This document shows positions 45,238 through 56,521 of a stretch of DNA of 64,000 bases, one piece after another. A program made the translations under genes and the position numbers. The stretch covers positions 3,410,001 to 3,474,000 of the forward strand of contig JABRWF010000003.1 in assembly GCA_018343915.1 (NCBI GenBank), in the 5' to 3' direction. Within the stretch, counting starts at the first letter, position 1. Every line of letters begins with the position of its first letter. The notes beneath the pieces are model-generated. The model was not told where the DNA came from. It did not search any database and saw only the letters and a program-made list of their open reading frames with translations. The DNA is from Agroathelia rolfsii. Its lineage: Eukaryota; Basidiomycota; Agaricomycetes; Amylocorticiales; Amylocorticiaceae.

Positions 45238-46241
45238 TTTTTCCTAACATAGACCAGTATAACGGGCAAATAAGCCATTTGAATCTTACACCTTTTATTA
45301 CATGCTCATGTTTATTACCTACAAGTACACAAAGTATTCAATGTACAATGAACCTTCGACCTATTAAAACCATTAACTGGGAAGGCGCTGTGTCCATCTG
45401 TAACTTCAAGAGCTACAATTAGATTAGCTGTAGACTGCATGAAAGGTGAGACGACGAGTGTGATGCACAAAAAAACTTAAGACACGTATATGAAGTGTGC
45501 GCATGAGTTAAGATAAGCAATACGGTATACAATATGGTTCAAAGATGCAGTTCAGGTTAATCATCATGTAGGCGATGGCCATGGTGCTAGTATGTGGGCA
45601 ACTCGGAGAATGAACGTGATTTTTTTACCGCGAAAGCCCCTTACTTTCCTTCTGGTAAAAGGTAGCGGGTGTCAGAAAGAATGTTATTAAAAAGTGATAC
45701 TAGCAAGCTCAGAGACGAGACCCATGGGGGAGCAAAAAACTTGAAGCTTCAAGGCTCATTCGACTCCGAGTCGGAGGCAGGGATACTTGCTGGTGATTGG
45801 CCTAATCATTCATTTTTGATCCGTTGCAGCCGGCCCGCACTTGGTCGACCCGGAGTCGTGCTAGCTGAAATATTACAGTAAGAGTGCATGAACCTCTCTG
45901 TTAATGGGTCTGAATACGTAGTTTGAAATATACCGCCTATGTCCATCTCAATCAAAGTGACAGCTGTAAAAACGTACCAATGAACGGACGAAGGACCAGA
46001 ATCCGAGGATCACTACTACAAGTTAATCGTGTTACGAAGGTACTTCATTGAAGGCCAGTACATCGCCTGGTTCCAACAGTTAAGAGTGAAATGTAAAGTA
46101 TCACTAGCACTAGTAGCCATCCATCATAATACAGACAAGAAAATGTTCCTAAAGGAGAAAGTTATGGTATTAAAAAGAAAAGAAAAGGAAATGCATGCAA
46201 ATGTTGAAATCCAAAAAGAAAATGTTCGGTGAAGCGATACG
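45238..46241. other. Intergenic, DPBB copy 5 to the RhoGAP gene
   Basis: About 1 kb. The left part is the copy 5 3' flank, related to 42474-42870. About 45540-45840 is related to 40730-41040 (GAGTCGGAGGCAGGG, CATTCATTTTTGATCCGT). The palindrome CCGACTCGGAGTCG-like sequence around 45765-45775 lies in this shared block. No gene. Confidence 0.45.
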
Positions 46242-49200
46242 CTATGAAGAAAATGGTCCATGCTGGTTGGTGACATTAGCCTGCTCCTCCTCTTCCTCTT
46301 CATCCTCTTCAAGGATCGGCTCCTCAAAGTCATCTCCTTCATCATCATACTCGGCGTCTCCATCGTCCCCATCATTATCATCGAATACGACGTGGAACTA
46401 AAGACGAGAGGGGAAAAGTCAGGTTCATATGATTGTCTTCGGCAATATTACTCACATGAGTAATTAGTGCCTTCACAAGCTTTGTAATATATCCCATATT
46501 GGCAAGAACAGCACCGAGGTCATTATTAGGTCCCCGAAGCAGGTTTGGACTGAAAACAATAGCCAAAGCTTCGGCTGTCATCTGGTTATTCTCTTCGTAA
46601 TCGGTTACCCTGTGTAATCAAATAGTCAGTATTTAGTTTACCCAGCATTCGAGGACAACATGGTATGTACCTATCGAGGTGCTCAAATATACGCTTGACC
46701 AGGTCAAAATGAGCGATAGGTAGTGAATGGATGACTTTTCTGAAGGCTAAAAGTCGTTGATCGAGGTTTTCCAGCTCTGTATGGGTTAAGGAAAATTGAA
46801 TACAACCGCATCATTAGAAACAAGAAGTCTGCTACTTACGAACGGCCTCAATAGCCTGGTGGTAGACCGAGGATGGGAAAGCAGCCTCGGGCAGCTGTCT
46901 GAACCAGGTTTTGATGACGTCGCAAACAGCGTTGATATCGGTGGAATCAGTGATGGGTTGTTCACCTGAATGAAAAAAAATGAAAAAAAAAACTGTCATG
47001 AGAACCAAGATAAGTTAACTTACCACGGTTGAAAGCATCGATAATAGCTTGTTTCTGCGATTGACCACCAGCAAGACGGTCTGATACGCAAGCGCATTAG
47101 AAGGAGCAGGAACCGTAGCAAAGGATTGGCACTTACATATTCCTACCTCCGTCAACCCTCTGCTCTCGACCTCATGAAGACAGACCTCGAGCACTCTGGG
47201 TACAGCACCGCGAGGTATCTCCCCACCTCCTGTTTCGCGCACCAAAAGGTTCTCCAACGAAACACCAAACACTGAGGTGGTAAGTTAGGTAATGTTTGAC
47301 GCAGCTCACGAGTCCGAATCGTACCTGCGGTTGGGTTACGCGCCGATATGGCAGGATCATGTACATGATCTGCCAACTGGGGTATAGGCGATTTGCCAAT
47401 ATACGTCAATCGACGTTTCGCTGCCAACTTCGCCACCTTGTTAATCGTCTCAACCCACTTGTTCATATCCGCCCTGTTCAGCGCCTGGAGCAGATAATGG
47501 CCTCCATCCTCCGCATCGACCCGGAAGACATACGGCCGCTCGTCGTTCGAAAACACGCTCGCCTTGGCATCGACAATCGTGATCGCCAGCGTGGGCTTGC
47601 CTGACGGCGTAAAGTCCAGCTCGGCCGGAGTCTTGCCCACCAGCGTCTCGGACGTAAATGCACTCGAGATGGGCCGCATAAACTGGAAGAACGCCGACAT
47701 ACTGTTCTTGTTCCGATGCTGGCGTGACACTCTACCGCCGTGGCGCGGACGAGCCATGGCTTTATTCAGATGGTCTTCACGCCTGACTTTCTCTTGCTCT
47801 TCGTGGCGTTTAGCGCGGCTGAGCCAATCACGCAGCTGCTTGTCGCGCTTGTGCTTCTCCACCTGCGCCGTCGTAATCTTGGCAAATGGCCGGACAGGCT
47901 TGCGGGCGGAAGAAGTGCCGCTTGTGGGAGTTTGCAAGGCCTCACGATGGGCATCATCCCTGATCGCACGAATATCAAGGTGGAGGACATGAACCTCCTT
48001 TTCAATGTTGCTAAGTCGCTCAAAGTCCTCCCGCCGCGATTCGCGAGGCGCACTGTCACGCGCACAAAGAAGCGGCAAACTATGAATCAGGTCTCGCAAA
48101 TGTCTAAAAAGCATCAGGTGAAACAACGTAAACAAGACGAAGATATTGAATATCCATGAAAAACACTTACCTGCGCTTCTCAAAGTTGATCAAACTTTGG
48201 CCGCCCTCGATCGTGGCAGTGACGATATCAGGCAAACTGATCAACTCAAGTACACGTTCCAATAGCCAACCAACATCTACAGTAAGCCTACCACCATTCG
48301 CAGTCTCGGTTGAAGGTAGGAGCGCCGCCAGGGTATCACAGTTCGTCCCACGGTTATACGCAATGCTCTGCCAAAGCCTCGAATACGAGCGACTTTCCAC
48401 ACTCACGAGGGCGGAAATGATCACTGCCTCGACAAAAGACCGAACGCAGGGCATGGTAGAGACGGAGGCCGCACCCAACGGATCCGCCCTCCGACTGCGC
48501 AACCTTGCTATGGCTAGTGCCCTGAGAAGAAGCTCGGAGCGTGTCTGTCGAAGACTCGGTCCAATCCTGGGAGCCACGAGCTTGGATACGAGCCATTTAC
48601 GAATAATAGCCTGAGCGCGAATGCAGCTGCGAATACTGGGCGGAAGGAGGCGGTAAAGTGCGTCCTGGCCGAGCTCGGGAATCATTTCTGATGGTGGGAC
48701 ATCCATGACGGTTAAGAACAGCGTCTGGATCTCAACATCGTCAATGGACGCCGTTGCATCCCTCGGATTGAACCAGCCCAAGCGGTCGGCGGTTTGAACC
48801 TCGAACAGATCAGACGTGACATATAGATCCTAATAAAATATTGTGTCAAGGCCAATATCCAACCAGTGAGAAACGGCATACTTACGTGCTCACTGATATT
48901 ACCGAATGTAGCCCCTAACATTGCATCCAAATTATCCACAAGTTCCTCGGGACTGATACGATCGATGTTAGGCGCCTCGGGGCCAAACTGGGTACGGCCG
49001 CTCGACGACTTCGATGCTGGGGGCACAGGAATAGACGGCCGAGCGGTCTGCGACATGAATATCGACAAGCTGCTCTTACGCCTTTGCTCCAGAGTAGTCG
49101 ACATCTCAGCCTCATCCAGTGCGAAGTGATCATCCGTCGATGGCCGTGAAGAAAGGAACGCATGCACAGCGGAGAACAGCTGCGGATCGTCGACGGCGTC

Positions 49201-52200
49201 CTGGGCTCCATCGCCAAACGTCATCCATTCGTCGCACAGGTCTAGTATTTGAGAGCGATATTCCAACGTGAGCGCGTGATCTGTGTCATCCACACAAGTC
49301 TTCCAGCGTTTTTGCAGCAACTGTATAGTAAGCTCCTTCAGTAACTTGCCAAAAAGAATCATCAACATGTCAGTACGAACCTCAAAGAAGACTATAGGCG
49401 AAACAAAGCTCCTAAAGACCTTCCACCAAACAGACGCAAAATCCTCGTGATCGACGGACAGCTCCCGTGTCCTGCCTTCCTTGAGCGCCATCTCGCCGTT
49501 GTCATCCGCCACCGAGACGCTGACGCCATGAAGACCATGTGCCAATATATGCACTAGTCTCTCCAGCGTACCGGCCTGGATTCGCACACGCAGCGGACGT
49601 TGGAGCGACGGTTCGGGGATAATGAAGCTGGACTTTTTCGAGAGCGCTGGTAGGGAGCTGCGCCGTGCCACACTAGACTTGCGATCGAGCACAGGCGAGG
49701 CCCCCGCGGCGGTCTTCACGCGGATCGAAGGGCCTCTGGCAAGCGATCCGGCAGCAGCAGAGGATGACGACGCCGCTGGCCCTGTGGACGTGGACATATC
49801 TATAGTGCTCGGCTGGCGCGTCACAGCGCGCGAGGACGAGCGCGAGGGGAGCTCGGTGTTGGATTGCACCACGACGACCAGCTCACCATCGAAAATGTGG
49901 ATGACAGTGCCGCCCATATCCGCTGCCGACGCCGCCGATGGACCAGAGGAGAACGCGTCTCCCATGTTGACAATGTCTGACCGCCGCGAGCGGCGCTTGT
50001 TGTCGGAGAGCAGGTTCCTGGGACTGTTGACAGCCGGGAGATCTTGCACACATGTATGCTGGACATGCACATCGCTCGGCACGCGCATACGCAAGATAGC
50101 CGAGCGATCGATTAGCGTGATGGAAGGCAGCGATTCTGGGAAAAGCAGAGGTGTAAGAACATGGTGCGAATTGGGAGGGGTGTGCGTCCAGAAATGCGGC
50201 TCGTACAGGCCCTTCCTGCGGGGTTCAGCCGCGAACGAGAGCGACATGAAATGGTTGATGCTGATATTAAGGTTGCGTTAGCAATGCAGCTTCCAAATTC
50301 AATAACGCTATATCATTTTAGAACCACACTCACTGAGTAAACTTGGCCGCATTCCCGCGCCCGGGACGCGTCGACTCCGAGTTCCAAAACTGCGCCAGCT
50401 GGAGCACATCCTCCACTCGACAACCGGGCGCAATGATCTCCTTATCGCTGGGCGAAAGCCGCGGGCAGAGATCAAACGACGTCCTCAGCCCCTCAAACAG
50501 ATCCTTTGCATCCATCATCGGCGAGACCAAAACCGCATCGCTCGACTGATCCGATGAACAAGATGCCGCCGATGCACCAGCCACGGCCTCCTCGAGCAGC
50601 TCCGCCAAACGCGCCCGCGTCTTGCCGCCCCACACCGTCAGACGGGGCTCCTGCACACCCATCGCGCCACGGCTGGAACTGGAGGCGGTCACCCACGACT
50701 GTACCGTCTTCAGCGCCGGTACATCGACGCGCTTCCACGACTTTTCGAGGCGCGCCACAGGGCGCGAGCACAGCGCGGCCACGATCGCCTGCCACGAACA
50801 CTCGTCTCCGTACAGCCTGCACATCTCACCCACCCGCGCCCAGGCCGAGATCAGCTCCGAGCGCGAGTGAGTCCGTGAGGTGTGTATCGACGAAGCCGCT
50901 ACTGACGCGTCTTCACCTCCGGCCCCGCCTGGAGAGGCTGGGTATTTACTCCGTGCAGATGAAGACGACTCGGGACTGAGGATCTGGTGCAGCACTATAC
51001 GCGTCAACCAATGCGGCCGCTCATCACTGCCAAAGAGCGCCTCCAGCTCGGAAACGGCAGCCACGTCCTTGCCATTGGAGTTGTTGTTGTTGTTGACACC
51101 ATTATTCTCGCCAACACCGTTACTATTTTTTGCACCCTTCATCGGTGGCGGCCAACTTTGCCCCAACAGCGTTTCCACTGTTATCGACTCCAGGAGATGG
51201 TGCGTCATCACGCACTGGTGGAACCGCCGTAGACTGAGCGCGATTAGGTTCGGCTCGAGCATCATTAACACGTCCTTCGTCAGCCCTTCGTCCTCGAGGA
51301 TGTCCCACACGTGACTGTAGTTCCTTATGCTGCCGCCGGTGCTACTGACGGCGCTGTGTATGCTGCTGGCGCTGCTCGCCACCACGGGCGAGTAGGGCGA
51401 GGGCAGTCCAAGGGTGTCGGCGAGCGACAGGACGCCCCGGCTGGTCGCGTCAGGGCGGGGCGAGAATGTGCCCAAGTTAGGAGACGCAGTCGAAGACAAC
51501 AGCGAGCCAAGCTGGGGTGTGAGCGTGTGCAGCGCCCGCGTGGAGCTTGACTTGGGCATGCCTGACATGGTCGGCGCGGCGGACGAGGAGGCTTGCGTCC
51601 AATACGCCTCACCACCTTTATCCTGCACCAGCAAGATCTCGTTTTTCCAATCGTCCCACGCATCCTTGGGCAGCACCGGCGAGCCGTGCAAGCGCATATA
51701 CTCTGAGATCAGCCACGCCACCCTAGCCCGCTCAGCCTCTTTGATCTCGTCCGTCGCGGCGCCGTTGACAAGATTCGTGCAGCATCTCCGGAACTCGGTC
51801 TCGAACGCCTGTCGATCGGCGAGAAGAGGCAGGCAGAGCAAGACAGCCGAGGCAAAGTCATGCCAATTTTTCGTCCTGGTTTCCAGCTCGCTCCGGCTTA
51901 GTGGTGTTGTAGAGCCGGAAGACCTCAGCGTCGTCGTCGCAAACGCAATCTCGTGCACAAGCGCCTCCAGGTTGCCCAGCTTCACCCTATCCGATGCCAG
52001 GTCGATGACGAGATCGGGATGCGTGGCACGGCCCCAGTACGCACGCTTCCGCCTCCCAAACGTATCATCGCGCTTCCTGCCGCCCGTGTACGTGTTGGTC
52101 TCTTCAGCCGGCATCGGCACGATATCCAGCACGTCGTCTTCCTCTCCCGTGAATTCTACGGGAAACAACTCCTTGATGGCAAACGTGCGATCGCTAGAGG

Positions 52201-53499
52201 GCTTGTAGAAGCATAGCTTGGTGCCCTTGAGCTCGAGCTTGTACGGCTTCCAGCCCTTTGCGAGCGAGATGGGGTGATACGTCGTCGGAGGCGAGAACTC
52301 GGCGAGTTTATTGATGAAGCTGCTCTGGTACATCACCTGCGACGATCGCTTCGAGCTGTCGAGGCTCGTCGAGTCTTGGCGTGCGTGGGGAGACAGGAAA
52401 TTCGAAGACGCATCATCTTGTTGTGTGGTTGCTGCTGGCGCTTTCGAGTGGTGTCCTTGGGAGCCTGAACTGCCACTGCTGCCACCACCAAAGGGAAAGA
52501 GGTTCCGCACAGCGATGTGTACATTGCGCTCCACATCCTGCTCAGACTGGGCCGAGCCTTTGCGCCGGGGGCTGATGGGCGAAAGCGGTGGCAGGGCAGA
52601 AGTCAGCCTGGACACCTGGCGAGGTGTGTGGGACTGAGATCGCAGATGAGAGGAGGCCGAGGAGGCCTGAGAGTCAATCGAGATGGTCGAGTGAGTGCTC
52701 GGCTCGGCTGTTAACGGCAGCGGGGGAGATGTGTAGATTATGGGCGTAGTCAGAGGCTTTTCGGAAGAGGCAGAATCTTGTCGACGTGGGGAGCTGGTAA
52801 TCGAAGCCGAATCAGGCACGCCGGGTGGGGGAGGAATGAGGATAGCATTTGGCCGCCTGGGTGGTGAGGTTGCTTGAGCCGCATTGCTCACGGAACGACT
52901 GCGATATTGGGCGATCTTCTCCTGGAAGGAGGTGGGAGCAGTGCTCATAGGAGAGCCGGGTATTTTGCCAAGATCGTCTGCCGAGCGTGACCAGGGCTTA
53001 CGGGAGATATTGCGTAGGTCGCCTAGACCACCGCCGCCGCCGCCTGAGGCGCTCGACGCGTTAAGTGCATCCAAGGATGGTCTCTGTGACACATCGACAG
53101 CAGACCTATGCAACAAATAATATGAGGGGGGGGGGAAACATGAAAAAACACGCGCTTTCAGATGGGTAAAAGAACAGACCTGCTAGCGGCATCAAAGTAA
53201 GAATCGGATTGGAACGTGTTCAGGAGAGGACGTGGATCTGTGGGTTGGGATATTTTGGGCTTCCTGTAGCCCGAGCTGGTGCTCAACCGGGGCTCGACGG
53301 GGCTTGGGGCAGGCGAGCGAGGGTTGGAGTCCTTGCGTCCGAACCATTTCGCGGGCTTTGTGAGGAACTGGGTGAGGCCCGAAGGCGATGGGGCACGGGG
53401 CGTTGGCCCTTGGGGAAAGGCGAGATAGGACGAGGACGGGGCTGGAGAAGGAGGCAGCTGGGGAGAGCCGTTCTGGGCGTTCTGGGCACGCCTGGCCAT
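46242..53499 (-). CDS. BEM2: Bem2-type Rho GTPase-activating protein
   Basis: One very large gene on the minus strand, about eleven exons, start ATG 53499-53497 (MARRAQNAQNGSPQLPPSPA), stop TAG 46244-46242, about 2,230 residues (yeast Bem2 is 2,167). Disordered Ser/Pro-rich N-terminus. A PH-like block appears around YHPISLAKGWKPYKLELKGT, a RasGEF_N/CDC25-like region follows (GRTRELSVDHEDFASVWWKV; DLYVTSDLFEVQTADRLGWF), then a second PH domain (KPTLAITIVDAKASVFSNDE ... YLLQALNRADMNKWVETINK). The RhoGAP domain is VFGVSLENLLVRE, PRVLEVCLHEVESRGLTEVG, then IYRLAGGQSQ with the arginine finger, then FRQLPEAAFP, and ALAIVFSPNLLRG. It ends in an acidic tail. Such proteins turn off Rho/Cdc42 in bud emergence and polarity. 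Intron joins across the exons restore family motifs. Confidence 0.88.
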
Positions 53500-54238
53500 G
53501 AGAAAGAGAGAGAGAGATTTGGAATTATCAGCGCAGGAGCTGCAAGATTAGAGTAAGAGGAGAGAGAGGGAGACCAGGAGCGAGTGTGTGTGTATGTCGT
53601 TGGTGGGAGAACGAGTTCGTTGCAGCCGAGGGCAAACTATCCAAGCCAAGGATATCGTATTATCTGCATATACCATCTTAGCATCTGTACTACCACATCT
53701 AGTCACTATTCTACATCTAGTTAATATTCTATATCCTGCTGGGCATACCATCAATATCATTTCCAAGCGGAATTTTTTATTCTCCATTTTTTTACCCTAT
53801 TTATTTATGTATGTATGTATGATACGGCTCCATATTTAAAAACATGCATGCATATATATACACTGCGTCCATTATACATAAAATACGATTATGTATCCAT
53901 TTTGAATATTCGTATAAATCCACACCACCATCAGCAATATCTACATTTCTGGATCATGGCCAACACACGCCGCTCGCGAGAGAGCGGATCGCGTATCAGC
54001 GCTGCATATCAACTGCGCACTCTTTTTCTGTAATCACTCCACTAATCATTGTTTCAGTCAAGTAACCCGTCATTTCTTCCTGAGACAACAGGGCCAACAG
54101 TCAATGCCAATGCCAGACAACGCCCTGGATGTCATCAATCTCGTGATTAATAACAGCAACCCAGATTGTACGTATTATTATTCCATTGCTGTATTCTCAC
54201 TATATACATCACCCAATTGACAACAAGTCACTACCCCA
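53500..54238. other. Intergenic, RhoGAP upstream and CCT8 3' flank
   Basis: About 740 bp. AT-rich with TATG/ATGC runs (53805-53860). A 25-codon frame at 53957-54033 and a short open stretch at 54103-54167 (MPMPDNALDVINLVINNSNP) cannot be joined into a credible gene. The RhoGAP promoter lies at the left. Confidence 0.4.
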
Positions 54239-56365
54239 CTAGTCCTCATCCCAGTTGCCCGATTGTTGCGGGACCTTCGGGCCACCAGCCGGCTTGCTCA
54301 TGATGATACTGTCCACACTCAGCACCGACACAACCGCCTCCGTCGCCAGTCGCAGCGCCCACGACTTGGACGCTAGCGAGTCCAAGATCTTGTGCTTGTC
54401 CGCTTGCAACGTTCCATCTTCTTCAGCCTAGTAGCAGTAGCAGCAGCAGTAGCCGCCGACAGCATCAACCATCAATCAGTGTTCCGTGGTGCTTCACGAA
54501 TCTTCTAAAGCGAATAATCACCTCAATATCAACGCCCCAACTCTCGCCACCCTTCTCCTCATGCTTCGCCCACAGCCGACTGAGCACCTCGTTGCCTTCG
54601 GCTGCTCCTAGTGCGTTTTCCGCCAGCGTGCGGGGAATCACTTCGATGGCAGACGCATACCGCTTCACAGCGTGCTGCGACAGTCCCTTGAGCCCGCTGC
54701 CATACACATCCACTCTCTTCGCCAGCTCCAGCTCCGTCGCACCTGCACCGGGCACCAACCGCGGGTCCTTCAGCAGCGACTTGATCACGTTCACACCATC
54801 ATCAATCGCCCGCTCGAGGTCATCCAGATGATTCGCCGTAGCGCCGCGCAAGACGATCGTCGCCGTACGCGTGCGCTCACTCTGAGCGTCGTACCCTGGT
54901 TCGTCCGCGCTCAGCTGGCGCAGCACCGTGACGCGATCGCCGCCGATCTCAATCGTCTCAAACACATCCACAAAGCCGGCTTCTTCCGGCGTTGGGGCGC
55001 CCATGCGCGCCAACGGCGTCGCATTCACGACACGGCACAGGCGTCGCAGGTCGAATTTGGAGAGTACTTTGAGCACGGCGATACCCATCCGGTTGAGGTA
55101 GTGCAGCGCTAGTTCGCCAACGCCAGAGCCGGCGATGATGACCTTGACGCCCGAGTCTGCAATCTCCTTGAAGATCTATGTGTGGAGTTTTTTTTTTTTT
55201 TTTTTTGTGATCAGTTGACTGACATCGGTTACGATGAAGATCTCCACCCCAAACCTTTTCCATGTGTTGCTCTTCGCCACGGGTAAAGTTGAGCATCTCA
55301 TCAGCGCTTTTGATGAGGACGGTTCCTTTTGTTTCCGTTTGGGAGATGTCCAAGGATGACGTGAAGACGGCGACTTTGGCCTTGAGAACCTTTTTGATCT
55401 GACCTTCTGGCTCGCGTCCAAAGACCATACCGGGGACGACTTTGCTGCCAGACAGACTACCACCCATGATTTTGACCACTCGTACATTGTCAACGTTGAA
55501 GTTTTTGGGATTCGATGGCATCACGGTTAGTGCGGCCTCTGCGACGAGCGAGGCGAGCTGATCCTCGTATCCGTATTGCTTCGACGCGATCGCGGGTTTT
55601 AGTGCAGCAGATAATGTCGCATGTGTGAACGGCGTTGGCAGACTTGATGTCGAGAGCTCTGGGCGTAGATAAATAGATTAGATTCAAATCCTTTCGGGAA
55701 ATGAACATGCTTGTACAAAACATACTTTCAAGTTCAGACTGCGCCCGTACAGCAGCAAGCTCATAGCCCTTGATAATTTCACTCGGATGGAGACCCATGA
55801 TGAGCAGATGTTCCGCCTTTTTTAGCATCTCTCCTCCCAGGATGATGACTGCGTTCGTCGCGTCACCCATCTAAAAAAAAAACGAAGAGCGATAAACTCA
55901 TGGCCCGAAAATACCAAACGATATCCAGCATACCTCGGACTCTTGCGCCTGGGATGCCATGACAAGCAGCTTGGCTGCCGGGTGGACAACCTCGATTTCA
56001 CGAATGATAGTTGCCGCATCTGAGGTGACGAAGAGACGGCCGAGATGGTTGATCAGGAGCTTGTTTCGACCTGTATTTTGGGCACTATGTTATGGGAGGA
56101 AACAGCATAACAATAATTACAAGATCATGACGCACCATTGGGACCGAAACTTGTCCTGACGAGATCAGAAAGTTCACCGATAGCCTGAATGTTGCGCAGG
56201 ACAGCATCTTCGATGCCGGAGCTTTGCTAGATAGAAATCTTGATTTGAGTACTTGGTTTTTTTAACCTCTGAATACACAGGCCACTTGGCCATATGAATG
56301 TAGATTACTTTGTAGCCCTCTTTGAATAGTTGTAGATTATTGGCTTTAGGTACTTTCAGAGACAT
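54239..56365 (-). CDS. CCT8: Chaperonin CCT/TRiC subunit theta
   Basis: About seven exons on the minus strand, start ATG 56365-56363 (MSLKVPKANNLQLFKEGYKV), stop TAG 54241-54239, about 550 residues. The order is typical of CCT8: SSGIEDAVLRNIQAIGELSD, TSFGPNGRNKLLINHLGRLF, VTSDAATIIREIEVVHPAAK, SELEELSTSSLPTPFTHATL, VRVVKIMGGSLSGSKVVPGM, RLCRVVNATPLARMGAPTPE, VLRGATANHLDDLERAIDD, DPRLVPGAGATELELAKRVD and the tail IIMSKPAGGPKVPQQSGNWD. It is one of eight subunits of the ATP-driven cytosolic chaperonin that folds actin and tubulin. The usual GDGT[NT] of the nucleotide site reads GDATN here (55860s); the Asp is kept. Several introns carry T-runs (for example 55187-55205). The start is 157 bp from the divergent SDR-like gene. 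Confidence 0.95.
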
Positions 56366-56521
56366 GGCGGTCGTGAGTGAATGAGAAAGTGGAAGCTGCT
56401 GATATTAGAGAGCGCGAAAAGAGACGCGTCCTTGGAATTGGATATCTCAAATCGGTCTGGCGCGCGCGTCATTTCCAGACCTGCCAGTGTTCACCACCTC
56501 AGGGCTTACACAACGACAACA
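56366..56521. promoter_or_regulatory. Compact divergent promoter, CCT8 / SDR-like gene
   Basis: Only 156 bp separate the two ATGs, so both promoters must overlap here. It contains GGCGCGCGCGTCAT near 56459-56472 and no TATA box. Confidence 0.5.

Noticed and set aside
49622..52208. Long plus-strand frames (49622-50281, 51414-52208) inside the RhoGAP gene
   Set aside because: They are shadows of the Ser/Ala-rich exons on the minus strand, and the minus-strand reading has clear domains.
53957..54238. Possible tiny gene (MANTRRSRESGSRISAAYQ, then MPMPDNALDVINLVINNSNP)
   Set aside because: No GT donor joins the two parts in frame and no family is recognised.
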